Source: Mycobacterium decipiens (GTDB lineage: Bacteria > Actinomycetota > Actinomycetes > Mycobacteriales > Mycobacteriaceae). From it: a stretch of DNA of 64,000 nt. Numbering within the stretch: the stretch's first letter is position 1; each line of letters opens with the position of its first letter. The translations under genes were made by a program, and so were the position numbers. The notes under the pieces are model-generated. The model worked only from the letters and a program-made list of their open reading frames with translations, was not told the DNA's origin and did not search any database. The stretch covers positions 2,728,001 through 2,792,000 of the forward strand of contig NZ_OY970459.1 of NCBI RefSeq assembly GCF_963853665.1, written 5' to 3'. Below are positions 52,092 through 60,884 of the stretch, one piece after another.

Positions 52092-53189
52092 CTACAGGCC
52101 AGCGCGGTCGGCCAGCAGTGCCCGATTGCGGGCACTACTACCGAAGAGCGCCGCGGTGGTCTTGGCTCGGCGGAAGTACAAGTGCAGGTTGTGCTCCCAA
52201 GTAAAGGCGACACCTCCGTGGATCTGGATGGCGGAGCCGGCGCACAGCACGAAGGTGTCTGCGGCCTGCGCCTTGGCCAACGGCGCGGCGATTTGCAGCT
52301 CCTGCGGGTTGGCGGCGCTCATCGCGGCGAACATCGCCGCCGCGCGCGTCGCATCGATCTCGATCATCATGTCGGCACAGGTGTGTTTGATGGCCTGGAA
52401 CGAGCCGATCGGGCGATCGAATTGCCGCCGACGCCGGGCATGCTCAACCGCCAACTCAAGGCACGCCTCGGCGCCGCCGAGCATCTCGGCGGCCAGCAGC
52501 ATCCGCGCCACGTCCAGCGCGCGCCCGATGTCATCGGGGGAGCCTGAGGTCAAGGCTGCTGCCGGAGCCTGCGCCAGTTGTAGCTTGGCGACTGGGCGGG
52601 TGATGTCGAACGAGGGCAGGCGGACCACGGTAACCCCTGCAGCGTCAGCGGCCACCACGTGCAGGACCACGGTGTCGTCGGCACGGGCCGGCACCACGAA
52701 CAGGTCAGCAATGTGACCGTGCAACACGGGCGAGCACTCGCCGGTGAGCACGGTGGCACCGCCATGGCGGTCCGCTCGCACGGTTGCCGCGGACGGGTCG
52801 GCGTGATCGGAACCGCTTGCCGCCAGCGCTCCGATCTGTTCGCCGGCGAGCAGGCCGGACAGCAAGCTCTTGCGCTGCTCGTCGTCGCCCATACGCAGGA
52901 TCGCTTCGATCGCAAACGTTGTGGCCGCGTACGGGACTGGGGTGAGCGCCCGGCCGAGTTCGCAGAACGCGATCGCGGTTTCGACGAGCGTGGCGCCCGC
53001 GCCGCCGTACTCCGGTGGCGCATGCAATGCCGGCAGCTCCAATTCGGCACACAGCCGCTGCCAGAGCCTGCTGTCATGGCCGCCGCCGGCAGCCACCGCA
53101 CGCACCTGCCCCGGCGGGGCGTGGTCACGAAGGAAGCCGCGCAACGATGCGCGAAAGGCGTCCTGTTCGGAGCTGTACCGGAAATCCAT
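52092..53189 (-). CDS. fadE18: Acyl-CoA dehydrogenase FadE18
   Basis: 365 residues of the acyl-CoA dehydrogenase fold: MDFRYSSEQDAFRASLRGFL, LPALHAPPEYGGAGATLVE, ASGSDHADPSAA and a C-terminal RRRQFDRPIGSFQAIKHTCADM with IQIHGGVAFTWEHNLHLYFRR. The expected active-site glutamate region is degenerate in the ACAD manner seen in one subunit of alpha2-beta2 sterol-type dehydrogenases. FadE17 and FadE18 of M. tuberculosis are reported to form such a heterotetramer. The start at 53189 was preferred over an upstream start at 53246. It is the last gene of a three-gene minus-strand operon (echA13, fadE17, fadE18). Confidence 0.92.
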   Translation of the reverse strand: MDFRYSSEQDAFRASLRGFLRDHAPPGQVRAVAAGGGHDSRLWQRLCAELELPALHAPPEYGGAGATLVETAIAFCELGRALTPVPYAATTFAIEAILRMGDDEQRKSLLSGLLAGEQIGALAASGSDHADPSAATVRADRHGGATVLTGECSPVLHGHIADLFVVPARADDTVVLHVVAADAAGVTVVRLPSFDITRPVAKLQLAQAPAAALTSGSPDDIGRALDVARMLLAAEMLGGAEACLELAVEHARRRRQFDRPIGSFQAIKHTCADMMIEIDATRAAAMFAAMSAANPQELQIAAPLAKAQAADTFVLCAGSAIQIHGGVAFTWEHNLHLYFRRAKTTAALFGSSARNRALLADRAGL

Positions 53190-53208
53190 GTCAACGCGGC
53201 GCTTTCTG

Positions 53209-54429
53209 TCATGGTTCCTTGGGCAGCCCGAGCAGTCGCTCGCCAATCACGTTGCGCTGAATCTGCGAACTGCCCGCGTAGATCGTCGCAGCGCGCGCGT
53301 AAAGCAGCTCGTCCATCCAGCAGGCGGGGGAGTTCGGCGTGCCGGCCTCCGGGACCACCCGTGCCCCGCCGTTACCCGCACCCTGCGGGCCAAGCGCGTC
53401 GAGCCCGAGGATTTCCACGGCGAGGTCGGTATAGCGCCGGAAGTATTCGCTCCAGATCATCTTGGTGATCGCGGCCTCGGCGCCCGGTAGTCGTCCGGTT
53501 AGCGACAGGGTAAGGCCGCTGTAGCCGCGGTAACGCATGATCTGAACCCGCGAAAAGCACCATGCCAGCCGGTTGCGGATGTACGGGTCGGTGTGCAAGC
53601 CGCGCTGCCGGGCCAGCTCGCACAGCCGCTTCAGGTCACGGCCGAAATCGATGGCCGCGGTGGTGATTTGCGATCCGCGTTCAAAACCCAGCAGGGTCAT
53701 CGCGGTCGACCATCCCTTGCCCACCCCGCCGGCGACGTTGTCGGGGGCGGTGCACGCATCGGTCAGGAATACTTCGCTGAAGGAAGAATGTCCGGCCGCG
53801 TTGGCGATTGGCCGTACCACGACGCCGGGCTGGTCCATGGGCACCAGCAAGAACGACAGGCCGTCATGTTTGGGAGCGTGGGGATCCGTGCGCGCCAGGA
53901 GGAAGATCCAGTTGGCGGTGGGCCCGGCCGAGGTCCAGGTTTTCTGCCCGTTGATAACCCACTGGTCACCGTCAAGCACCGCCCGGGTTCGCACGGCCGC
54001 CAGATCCGAGCCGGCCTCGGGCTCGGAGAATCCTTGGCACCAACGATCTTCGCCGGTGAGAATCCGCGGCAGAAACCGCTCCTTCTGCGACTGTGTTCCC
54101 AGCGCGATGAGCGTGTTGCCGAGCAGATCGATGCCGAGCAGGTCGTTCTCTGCCCGCTCGGGGGCGCCGGCGCGGGCGAACTCCTCGGCGAGCACCACCT
54201 GGTCGATGGGGGAGAGACCACCACCGCCGTACCGCTTCGGCCAGGACACGGCCACCAGGCCGCAGGCGGCCACCGACCGCCGCCACTGCCGGGCGAACGC
54301 GTCTCGCTCGTCCGGCGGCAGCGCCCCCGGGCCTGACCAGCCGGACGGCAGGTGCCCGGCCAGAAAAGCGCGTATCCGCTGACGGAACGCTTCCGCTTCG
54401 GGCGGGTAGCTGACATCCACGACAGGCAC
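53209..54429 (-). CDS. fadE17: Acyl-CoA dehydrogenase FadE17
   Basis: 406-residue acyl-CoA dehydrogenase, partner of FadE18. [21 protein letters not shown], the FAD/substrate motif [33 protein letters not shown] and the C-terminal [21 protein letters not shown] are all typical. The reaction is alpha,beta-dehydrogenation of an acyl-CoA, probably a steroid side-chain or branched lipid thioester from context; the substrate is inferred. It lies 19 bases before fadE18 and six bases after echA13 in the same operon, under the operator region at 55.5 kb. Confidence 0.94.
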   Translation of the reverse strand: MPVVDVSYPPEAEAFRQRIRAFLAGHLPSGWSGPGALPPDERDAFARQWRRSVAACGLVAVSWPKRYGGGGLSPIDQVVLAEEFARAGAPERAENDLLGIDLLGNTLIALGTQSQKERFLPRILTGEDRWCQGFSEPEAGSDLAAVRTRAVLDGDQWVINGQKTWTSAGPTANWIFLLARTDPHAPKHDGLSFLLVPMDQPGVVVRPIANAAGHSSFSEVFLTDACTAPDNVAGGVGKGWSTAMTLLGFERGSQITTAAIDFGRDLKRLCELARQRGLHTDPYIRNRLAWCFSRVQIMRYRGYSGLTLSLTGRLPGAEAAITKMIWSEYFRRYTDLAVEILGLDALGPQGAGNGGARVVPEAGTPNSPACWMDELLYARAATIYAGSSQIQRNVIGERLLGLPKEP

Positions 54430-54435
54430 AACCGC

Positions 54436-55398
54436 TCAGGGGCGCTGCTTGGTTGCGGGCAGGATCTCTGGCGCGGCGCGCCAGTCCTCAAGCCCGTAGT
54501 CGACGGTTCCGTAGGACAACCTTCCGCCGGTGACTTCGGCCCAATGCGCATGATTGAGCTGATGGATCTTGAAGCAACCGTCGAGTGCGGTGGAGAAACC
54601 CATGGCATCGACGGTTTGGTTCACCGACTCCTTGATTAGCAGCGCCGGCATCGTCGGCACCTTGGCGATGCGGCGGGCGAATTCGATTGTGCGATCTATT
54701 AATTCGTCTCTGGGAAACACCTTGCTGACCATCCCGAGCGCATGAGCTTCGTCCGCACCGATCGAGTCGCCGGTGAGCAGGAGTTCTTTCGCCCTGCGTG
54801 GCCCGAACTCCCAGGGATGACCGAAGTACTCCACCCCGCACATACCGAGCCGAGTGGCGACGACGTCGGCGAACACCGTGTCGTGGCTGGCCACGATCAG
54901 ATCGCAACACCACGCCAGCATCAAACCTGCGGACAGGACCGTCCCATGCACCTGGGCGATGGTGATCTTGCGCAGATTGCGCCACCGCCTCGTGTTCTCG
55001 AAGTAGTAGTGCCACTCCTGGCGGTTGCGGGACTCCACCCCACCGAACGTTGCCCCGTTGCACCGATAGGTCTGGTGCTGATCCGGACCCGGCGCGCGTT
55101 CACGGACATCGTCGGCGGAGCCGAGGTCATGGCCCGCGGAGAAGGCGGGACCCGCGGCCCGCAGGATCACCACGCGGACCGTGTCGTCGGCCTCGGCGAC
55201 TTCGAACGCGGTACCCAATTCGACCAACATTCCGCGGGTCTGCGCGTTGCGCTGATTTGGGCGATCGAGGGTGATCGCGGCAATACGGCCGTCGTCGATC
55301 GTTTCGTACCGGATGTATTCGAAATCCTCAAGGCGATGCTGCGCACAGTGCTCCCCGTCCGACTGGCGATCGACCGGACTGACCCCGGTGCCCTTCAT
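54436..55398 (-). CDS. echA13: Enoyl-CoA hydratase/isomerase-family protein EchA13
   Basis: 320 residues of the crotonase superfamily. The start of the fold is ITLDRPNQRNAQTRGMLVEL. The oxyanion-hole region is AGPAFSAGHDLGS. QVHGTVLSAGLMLAWCCDLIVAS and FADVVATRLGMCGVEYFGHPWEFGPRRAKELLLTG follow. The second catalytic acid is less clear than in true hydratases, so isomerase or hydrolase chemistry is possible. It heads the echA13-fadE17-fadE18 operon and is divergent from mel2. Promoter and operator lie in 55399-55624. Confidence 0.92.
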   Translation of the reverse strand: MKGTGVSPVDRQSDGEHCAQHRLEDFEYIRYETIDDGRIAAITLDRPNQRNAQTRGMLVELGTAFEVAEADDTVRVVILRAAGPAFSAGHDLGSADDVRERAPGPDQHQTYRCNGATFGGVESRNRQEWHYYFENTRRWRNLRKITIAQVHGTVLSAGLMLAWCCDLIVASHDTVFADVVATRLGMCGVEYFGHPWEFGPRRAKELLLTGDSIGADEAHALGMVSKVFPRDELIDRTIEFARRIAKVPTMPALLIKESVNQTVDAMGFSTALDGCFKIHQLNHAHWAEVTGGRLSYGTVDYGLEDWRAAPEILPATKQRP

Positions 55399-55485
55399 GA
55401 CCGCTCCTTACTGCCCGTGCAGGGGTGACCTGTGCGAGGTTACGCGGCAGTCCGCCCGGATGTCCATAGCCAATACGCACACTCC

Positions 55486-55523
55486 GTACCATTTTTTGCA
55501 TAAATTCCCTAGCAAAATGGTAC
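55486..55523. promoter_or_regulatory. Inverted repeat A in the echA13/mel2 divergent region (candidate Mce3R site)
   Basis: GTACCATTTT (55486-55495) and AAAATGGTAC (55514-55523) are exact reverse complements separated by 18 bases. It is AT-rich against a GC-rich genome. The TetR repressor Mce3R is reported to control exactly the fadE17-fadE18-echA13 and mel2 operons in M. tuberculosis from this intergenic region. The assignment to Mce3R is by analogy. Confidence 0.6.
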
Positions 55524-55528
55524 TTGCT

Positions 55529-55556
55529 CACAGTAAAGTATCTTGCTAGTACTGTG
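55529..55556. promoter_or_regulatory. Inverted repeat B in the echA13/mel2 divergent region
   Basis: CACAGTA (55529-55535) and TACTGTG (55550-55556) pair exactly with a 14-base spacer. The repeat starts six bases after repeat A. TTGCT appears twice nearby (55524-55528 and inside the spacer). Two adjacent dyads suggest two dimers of one repressor or two repressors. Confidence 0.5.
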
Positions 55557-55624
55557 ATATGCCTACATGGTGAGACCGCGGTAGCCGCAGACCCGCCCCC
55601 GATGAGGACCAAGAAGGGTTGAAC

Positions 55625-56743
55625 ATGGAGATCGGAATCTTCCTCATGCCGGCCCATCCACCAGAGCGCAACCTCTACGACGCCACGCAGTGGGACCTCG
55701 ACATCATCGAGCTGGTCGATGAGCTCGGCTACGTGGAAGCCTGGGTCGGCGAACACTTCACCGTGCCTTGGGAACCGATCTGCGCGCCAGATCTGCTGTT
55801 GGCGCAGGCGCTGCTGCGCACCACCTCGATCAAACTCGCGCCCGGCGCGCATCTGCTGCCCTACCACCATCCGATCGAACTTGCCCACCGGGTGGCCTAC
55901 TTCGATCACCTCGCCCGGGGCCGGTTCATGCTGGGCGTCGGCGCCAGCGGGATTCCGGGCGACTGGGCGTTGTACGACGTCGATGGGAAGAACGGCGAAC
56001 ATCGCGAGATGACCCGTGAGGCATTGGAGATCATGCTGCGCATCTGGACCGAAGACGAGCCCTGGGAACACCGCGGGAAATACTGGAACGCCAACGGTAT
56101 CGCCCCGATGTTCGAGGGTCTGATGAAGCGCCATATCAAGCCCTACCAGAAGCCCCACCCGCCCATCGGCGTCACCGGGTTCAGCGCCGGCTCCGAAACG
56201 CTGAAGCTGGCCGGCGAGCGGGGCTACATTCCCATGAGCCTGGACCTCAACACCGAGTATGTCGCCACCCACTGGGACGCGGTGCTCGAAGGCGCCGAGC
56301 GCAGTGGCCGGATCCCCGATCGCCGGGATTGGCGGCTGGTGCGTGAGGTGATGGTCGCAGAGACCGACGAACAGGCGTTCCGGTATGCAGTTGACGGCAC
56401 CATGGGCCGTGCCATGCGTGAGTACGTGCTGCCGACGTTCCGCATGTTTGGCATGACCAAGTTCTACAAGCACAACCCCTCGGTACCCGACGACGACGTG
56501 ACTCCGGAGTACCTGGCCGAGAACACCTTCGTCGTCGGCTCGGTGGAGACGGTGGTCGATAAACTCGAAGCCACATACGACCAGGTCGGCGGATTCGGCC
56601 ACCTACTGGTTCTCGGATTCGACTACATCGAGAACCCAGGCCCCTGGAAGGAGTCGCTGCGGCTGCTGGCCACCGAAGTCATGCCCAGACTCAACGCCCG
56701 TCTCGCCACGAAGCCCAAGACGACCGCAGCCGCGATCGTCTAG
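55625..56743 (+). CDS. melF: Luciferase-like monooxygenase MelF (Rv1936-like)
   Basis: 372-residue bacterial luciferase-fold flavoenzyme, first gene of the mel2 operon. MEIGIFLMPAHPPERNLYDATQWDLDIIELVDELGYVEAWVGEHFT, LAHRVAYFDHLARGRFMLGVGASGIPGDWAL and VTGFSAGSETLKLAGERGYIPMSLDLN match Rv1936 almost throughout. In M. marinum and M. tuberculosis mel2 has been linked to resistance to reactive oxygen and persistence. Start ATG 55625 has AAGAAGGG six bases upstream; a TTG at 55619 is less likely. MelG, 33 bases downstream, is likely its reductase partner. Confidence 0.94.
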   Translation: MEIGIFLMPAHPPERNLYDATQWDLDIIELVDELGYVEAWVGEHFTVPWEPICAPDLLLAQALLRTTSIKLAPGAHLLPYHHPIELAHRVAYFDHLARGRFMLGVGASGIPGDWALYDVDGKNGEHREMTREALEIMLRIWTEDEPWEHRGKYWNANGIAPMFEGLMKRHIKPYQKPHPPIGVTGFSAGSETLKLAGERGYIPMSLDLNTEYVATHWDAVLEGAERSGRIPDRRDWRLVREVMVAETDEQAFRYAVDGTMGRAMREYVLPTFRMFGMTKFYKHNPSVPDDDVTPEYLAENTFVVGSVETVVDKLEATYDQVGGFGHLLVLGFDYIENPGPWKESLRLLATEVMPRLNARLATKPKTTAAAIV

Positions 56744-56776
56744 GGTCCGGCCGGAAAGGGCTAGAAAGGACACGCA

Positions 56777-59296
56777 ATGGCGGTTTGCCAGGTCACCGTC
56801 GGGTATGCGGACGGAACGCGCAAGGCAATGCCGGTGCGGCCGGACCAGTCGATCTTGGAGGCCGCCGAGGAACACGGTGTCGCGATCGTCAACGAATGCC
56901 AAAGCGGGATCTGCGGGACATGCGTTGCCACCTGCACCGCGGGCCGCTACGAGATGGGACGCACCGAGGGCCTGTCCGACGTGGAGCGGGCGGCGCGCAA
57001 GATCCTCACCTGCCAGACGTTCGCGGAGTCCGATTGCCGGATCGAACTGCAGTATCCGGCCGACGACAACGCGGCACTGCTGGTCACCGGCGAAGGTCTG
57101 GTGGCCGGGGTCGACCTGGTCTCGCCCAGCACCGCCGTCCTGCGGGTCGACCTCTCGGCGGATCTCACGCCCACCCCAGGAGCTCTGAACTACCAGGCCG
57201 GCCAATACGCCCAGTTGCGGGTGCCCGGAACCAACGCTTGGCGCAACTATTCCTACGCGCATCCAGCCGACGGCAGTGGCGAGCTGGAGTTCATCATCCG
57301 GCTGCTGCCCGACGGCGTGATGTCGGACTATCTTCGCGACCGTGCCAAGCCTGGTGACCGAATTGCGTTGCGATGCAGCAAAGGAAGCTTCTATCTGCGT
57401 CCGATCGTGCGACCGGTGATCCTGGTCGCCGGCGGCACCGGTCTCTCGGCGATCCTAGCGATTGCCGAGAGCCTGGATGCCGATGTCGGGCAACCGGTTT
57501 ACCTGCTCTACGGGGTGACCTCTGTGGAAGACCTGTGCAAGCTCGACCAACTCAAGGCGCTGCGGCGCCGTGTTGCCGGCTTGGAGCTGCACGTCACGGT
57601 CGCGCATCCGGACGCCGAATGGGATGGGCGGGCGGGGCTCGTCACCGATCTGCTGGAGGAGCGCATGCTGGCCGGCGGCGACGCCGACGTCTATCTGTGC
57701 GGTCCAGCCGCGATGGTCGAAGCCACCCGAACCTGGTTGGACAACAACGGCTTCCATCGCGTCGGGCTGTACTTCGAGAAATTCGTGCCCAGTGGGGTGG
57801 CGCGCCGGGCTACGTCAACTCGCCTCGATCACACGGGTCTGGACGTCCCCGAAGTGCGCCGCCGCGGCCGCGGCACCGCGGTGATCATTGGCGGCAGCAT
57901 CGCAGGCATCGCCGCGGCCAAGGTGTGTAGCGAAACCTTCGAGCGCGTCATCGTGCTCGAGAAGGACGACCCGCACCGCCGCCGCGAAGGCAGGCCGGGC
58001 GCGGCACAGGGGTGGCACCTCCACCATCTGCTCACCGCTGGACAGATCGAGCTGGAGCGCTTCTTCCCCGGCATCGTCAACGATATGGTGCGTGAGGGCG
58101 CATTCAAGGTCGACATGGCGGCCCAGTACCGGATTCGCCTGGGCGGGACGTGGAAGAAGCCCGCGACGAGCGACATCGAGATCGTCTGCGCCGGGCGGCC
58201 GCTACTGGAATGGTGCGTGCGGCGTCGGCTGGACGACGAACCACGGATCGACTTCCGCTACGAGTCCGAGGTCAGCGACCTCGTGTTCGATCGCGACACC
58301 AACGCCGTCGTCGGTGTCGCTGTCCAGCGTGACGGCGGTGAACCCGAGGTGATCCCCGCCGAGTTCGTCGTGGACGCCTCGGGCAAGAACACGCGCGTGC
58401 CGGAGTTCTTGGAGCGCATCGGCATTGGAGCTCCCGAGGTCGAGCAGGACATCATCAACTGCTTCTATTCGACGATGCAGCACCGAGTACCGCCCGAGCG
58501 GCAGTGGCAGGACAAGGTGATGGTGATCTGCTATGCGTACCGCCCCTTTGAGGACACCTATGCCGCGCAGTACTACACCGACAGATCGCGCACCATCCTG
58601 TCCACTTCGCTGGTCGCCTACAACTGCTACTCGCCGCCACGTACCGCGCGAGAATTCCGGGAATTCGCCAATCTGATGCCCTCACCGGTCATCGGGGAGA
58701 ACATCGATGGGCTGGAACCGGCCTCGCCGATCTACAACTTCCGCTACCCCAACATGTTGCGGCTGCGCTATGAGAGGAAGGGCAACCTGCCGCGTGCACT
58801 GCTGGCCGTGGGCGATGCCTACACCAGCGCCGACCCGGTGTCCGGCTTGGGTATGAGCCTGGCGCTCAAGGAAGTTCGGCAAATGCAGGTGCTAATGGCC
58901 AAGTATGGTCCCCGACACCGGGATCTGCCGCGCCGCTACTACCGATCCATCGCCAAGATGGCCGACACGGCCTGGTTTGTGATCCGCGAGCAGAATCTGC
59001 GCTTCGACTGGATGAAGGATGTGGACAAGAAGCGCCCATTCTATTTCGGGATACTCACCTGGTACATGGACCGTCTGCTGGAGTTGGTCCACGACGATCT
59101 CGACGCCTACCGCGAGTTCTTGGCGGTGGTCCACCTGGTCAAGCCACCGTTGGCACTGATGAAGCCAGGGATTGCCAGCCGGGTCATCGGCAAGTGGGCG
59201 CGGACCAGATTGTCGGGCCAGAAGACATTGATAGCCCGCAACTACGAAAACCGTTCGGTACCAGCAGCACCCGCGGATCAACTTGTAGACGCTTAG
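56777..59296 (+). CDS. melG: Three-domain oxidoreductase MelG (ferredoxin-reductase fused to FAD monooxygenase; Rv1937-like)
   Basis: 839 residues, the same length as Rv1937. Residues 1-85 are a plant-type [2Fe-2S] ferredoxin (Cys41, Cys46, Cys49, Cys79). Residues about 100-335 are an FAD/NAD(P)H ferredoxin-reductase module (RNYSYAHP, GGTGLSAILAIAESL, CGPAAMVEATRTWL). From about 369 a second flavin module starts with VIIGGSIAGIAAAKVC; it resembles geranylgeranyl-reductase/aromatic hydroxylase-type flavoproteins and carries GDAYTSADPVSGLGMSLA. The domain order suggests electrons passing from NAD(P)H to a flavin monooxygenase within one chain. The mel2 operon context is as for melF. Confidence 0.93.
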   Translation: MAVCQVTVGYADGTRKAMPVRPDQSILEAAEEHGVAIVNECQSGICGTCVATCTAGRYEMGRTEGLSDVERAARKILTCQTFAESDCRIELQYPADDNAALLVTGEGLVAGVDLVSPSTAVLRVDLSADLTPTPGALNYQAGQYAQLRVPGTNAWRNYSYAHPADGSGELEFIIRLLPDGVMSDYLRDRAKPGDRIALRCSKGSFYLRPIVRPVILVAGGTGLSAILAIAESLDADVGQPVYLLYGVTSVEDLCKLDQLKALRRRVAGLELHVTVAHPDAEWDGRAGLVTDLLEERMLAGGDADVYLCGPAAMVEATRTWLDNNGFHRVGLYFEKFVPSGVARRATSTRLDHTGLDVPEVRRRGRGTAVIIGGSIAGIAAAKVCSETFERVIVLEKDDPHRRREGRPGAAQGWHLHHLLTAGQIELERFFPGIVNDMVREGAFKVDMAAQYRIRLGGTWKKPATSDIEIVCAGRPLLEWCVRRRLDDEPRIDFRYESEVSDLVFDRDTNAVVGVAVQRDGGEPEVIPAEFVVDASGKNTRVPEFLERIGIGAPEVEQDIINCFYSTMQHRVPPERQWQDKVMVICYAYRPFEDTYAAQYYTDRSRTILSTSLVAYNCYSPPRTAREFREFANLMPSPVIGENIDGLEPASPIYNFRYPNMLRLRYERKGNLPRALLAVGDAYTSADPVSGLGMSLALKEVRQMQVLMAKYGPRHRDLPRRYYRSIAKMADTAWFVIREQNLRFDWMKDVDKKRPFYFGILTWYMDRLLELVHDDLDAYREFLAVVHLVKPPLALMKPGIASRVIGKWARTRLSGQKTLIARNYENRSVPAAPADQLVDA

Positions 59297-59307
59297 GAGA
59301 AATCAAG

Positions 59308-60366
59308 ATGTCGCAGGTTCATCGAACCTTGAACTGCCGGGGTACCCGCATCCATGCCGTGGAGGCCGGCGAGGGACCGTTGGTGATCCTGCTCCACGGG
59401 TTTCCGGAATCCTGGTACTCGTGGCGCCATCAGCTTCCCGTGCTGGCTGCCGCGAGCTACCACACGGTAGCCATCGACCAGCGTGGATACGGGCGCTCAT
59501 CGAAGTACCGGGCGCAAAGGGCCTACCGCATCAAGGAACTGGTCGGCGACGTCCTCGGCGTCATCGAGTCATATGGCGAACAGCAGGCCGTCGTCGTCGG
59601 TCACGACTGGGGTGCACCGGTCGCCTGGACGTTCGCCTGGCTGCACCCAGACCGATGCGCCGGCGTAGTGGGAATCAGCGTTCCGTTCGCCGGCCGCGGC
59701 GTAATTGGCCTGCCGGGCAGTCCTTTTGGCGAGCACCGTCCCAACGACTACCACATTGAGCTCGCCGGCGAAGGCCGGGTTTGGTACCAGGACTACTTTT
59801 CCGCGCAGGACGGCATCATCGCCGAGATCGAAGAGGACCTGCGCGGCTGGCTGCTGGGGCTGACGTACACGGTCTCCGGTGAGGGGATGATCGCGGCTAC
59901 CAAGGCGGCCGTCGATGCGGGTGTCGACCTGGCATCGATGAACCCGATCGACGTGATCCGGGCGGGCCCGCTTTGCATGGCCGAAGGCGCACGGCTCAAG
60001 GACGCGTTCATCTATCCGGAGACGATGCCGGCCTGGTTCACCGACGCCGACGTGGATTTCTACACCGGCGAGTTCGAGCGCTCGGGCTTCGGCGGCCCGT
60101 TGAGCTTTTACCACAACATCGACAACGACTGGCACGACCTGGCCGATCAGGCAGGCAAACCGCTGACCCCGCCGGCGCTGTTCATCGGCGGCCAGTACGA
60201 CGTCGGCACCGCTTGGGGCGCCGAGGCCCTCGAGCGCGCACACGAGGTCATGTCCGACTATCGCGGCACCCACCTGATCGCCGACGTCGGGCACTGGATC
60301 CAGCAGGAAGCGCCCGCCGAGACCAATCGGCTGCTGCTCGATTTCCTTGGCGGGCTGCGGCAGTGA
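59308..60366 (+). CDS. ephB: Epoxide hydrolase EphB (MelH)
   Basis: 352-residue alpha/beta-hydrolase of the epoxide hydrolase group. The oxyanion motif HGFPES is at 30-35. The nucleophile is Asp100 in GHDWGAPVAW, and two lid tyrosines are expected for substrate protonation (YQDYF and YTG). The general-base histidine is in VGHWIQQEAP near the C-terminus. It hydrolyses epoxides to diols, probably detoxifying epoxy lipids or processing a monooxygenase product. Length and order equal those of Rv1938, the melH gene of mel2. GAGA-type Shine-Dalgarno (AGGAGA) precedes ATG 59308. The next gene begins in its last codon (GTGA overlap). Confidence 0.94.
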   Translation: MSQVHRTLNCRGTRIHAVEAGEGPLVILLHGFPESWYSWRHQLPVLAAASYHTVAIDQRGYGRSSKYRAQRAYRIKELVGDVLGVIESYGEQQAVVVGHDWGAPVAWTFAWLHPDRCAGVVGISVPFAGRGVIGLPGSPFGEHRPNDYHIELAGEGRVWYQDYFSAQDGIIAEIEEDLRGWLLGLTYTVSGEGMIAATKAAVDAGVDLASMNPIDVIRAGPLCMAEGARLKDAFIYPETMPAWFTDADVDFYTGEFERSGFGGPLSFYHNIDNDWHDLADQAGKPLTPPALFIGGQYDVGTAWGAEALERAHEVMSDYRGTHLIADVGHWIQQEAPAETNRLLLDFLGGLRQ

Positions 60367-60884
60367 GTTGCGCCTTCGACATGGTCCCGGAGACCGTCGA
60401 TCACCTCGACGGTGCCGAGTTGCGCCGGGCCTTCGGCTGCTTCCCCTCCGGCGTGATCGCGGTCTGCGCGATGGTCGACGGCGTTCCGGTCGGTATGGCC
60501 GCCAGCTCATTCGCGTCCGTTTCAATTGACCCACCGCTGGTCTCAATCTGTGTGCAGAACACCTCGACGACCTGGCCCAGGTTGCGCGGGCGTCCGCAGG
60601 TCGGGGTGAGCGTGCTTGCCGAGGGTCACGACGAAGCCTGTAGGAGCTTGTCGCGCAAGGAAGGTGATCGGTTTGCCGCGGTGTGCTGGAGCGAGCTGCC
60701 AACTGGGAGCGTAGTCATCCACGGGGCCAGTGCCTGGTTGGACTGCCGCCTGCGCGCAGAGATTCCGGCGGGGGATCACCTGATCGCCTTGCTCAAGATC
60801 TGCGCGCTGAGAGCCGACCCCGACACACCACCGCTCATATTTCATGACAGCCGGTTCCGCCGTCTTTTGGTGGAGTGCCGATGA
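60363..60884 (+). CDS. melI: Flavin reductase-like protein MelI (Rv1939-like)
   Basis: 173 residues, FMN-binding split-barrel flavin reductase. ELRRAFGCFPSGVIAVCAMVDGVPVGMAASSFASVSIDPPLVSICVQNTSTTWPRL is the family signature, followed by WLDCRLRAEIPAGDHLIALLKI. It should supply reduced flavin to MelF. The start is GTG 60363, overlapping the ephB stop; ATG 60381 is an alternative that removes six residues. Its stop overlaps the start of ribA1 (ATGA), so mel2 genes are translationally coupled. Confidence 0.9.
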   Translation: MSCAFDMVPETVDHLDGAELRRAFGCFPSGVIAVCAMVDGVPVGMAASSFASVSIDPPLVSICVQNTSTTWPRLRGRPQVGVSVLAEGHDEACRSLSRKEGDRFAAVCWSELPTGSVVIHGASAWLDCRLRAEIPAGDHLIALLKICALRADPDTPPLIFHDSRFRRLLVECR

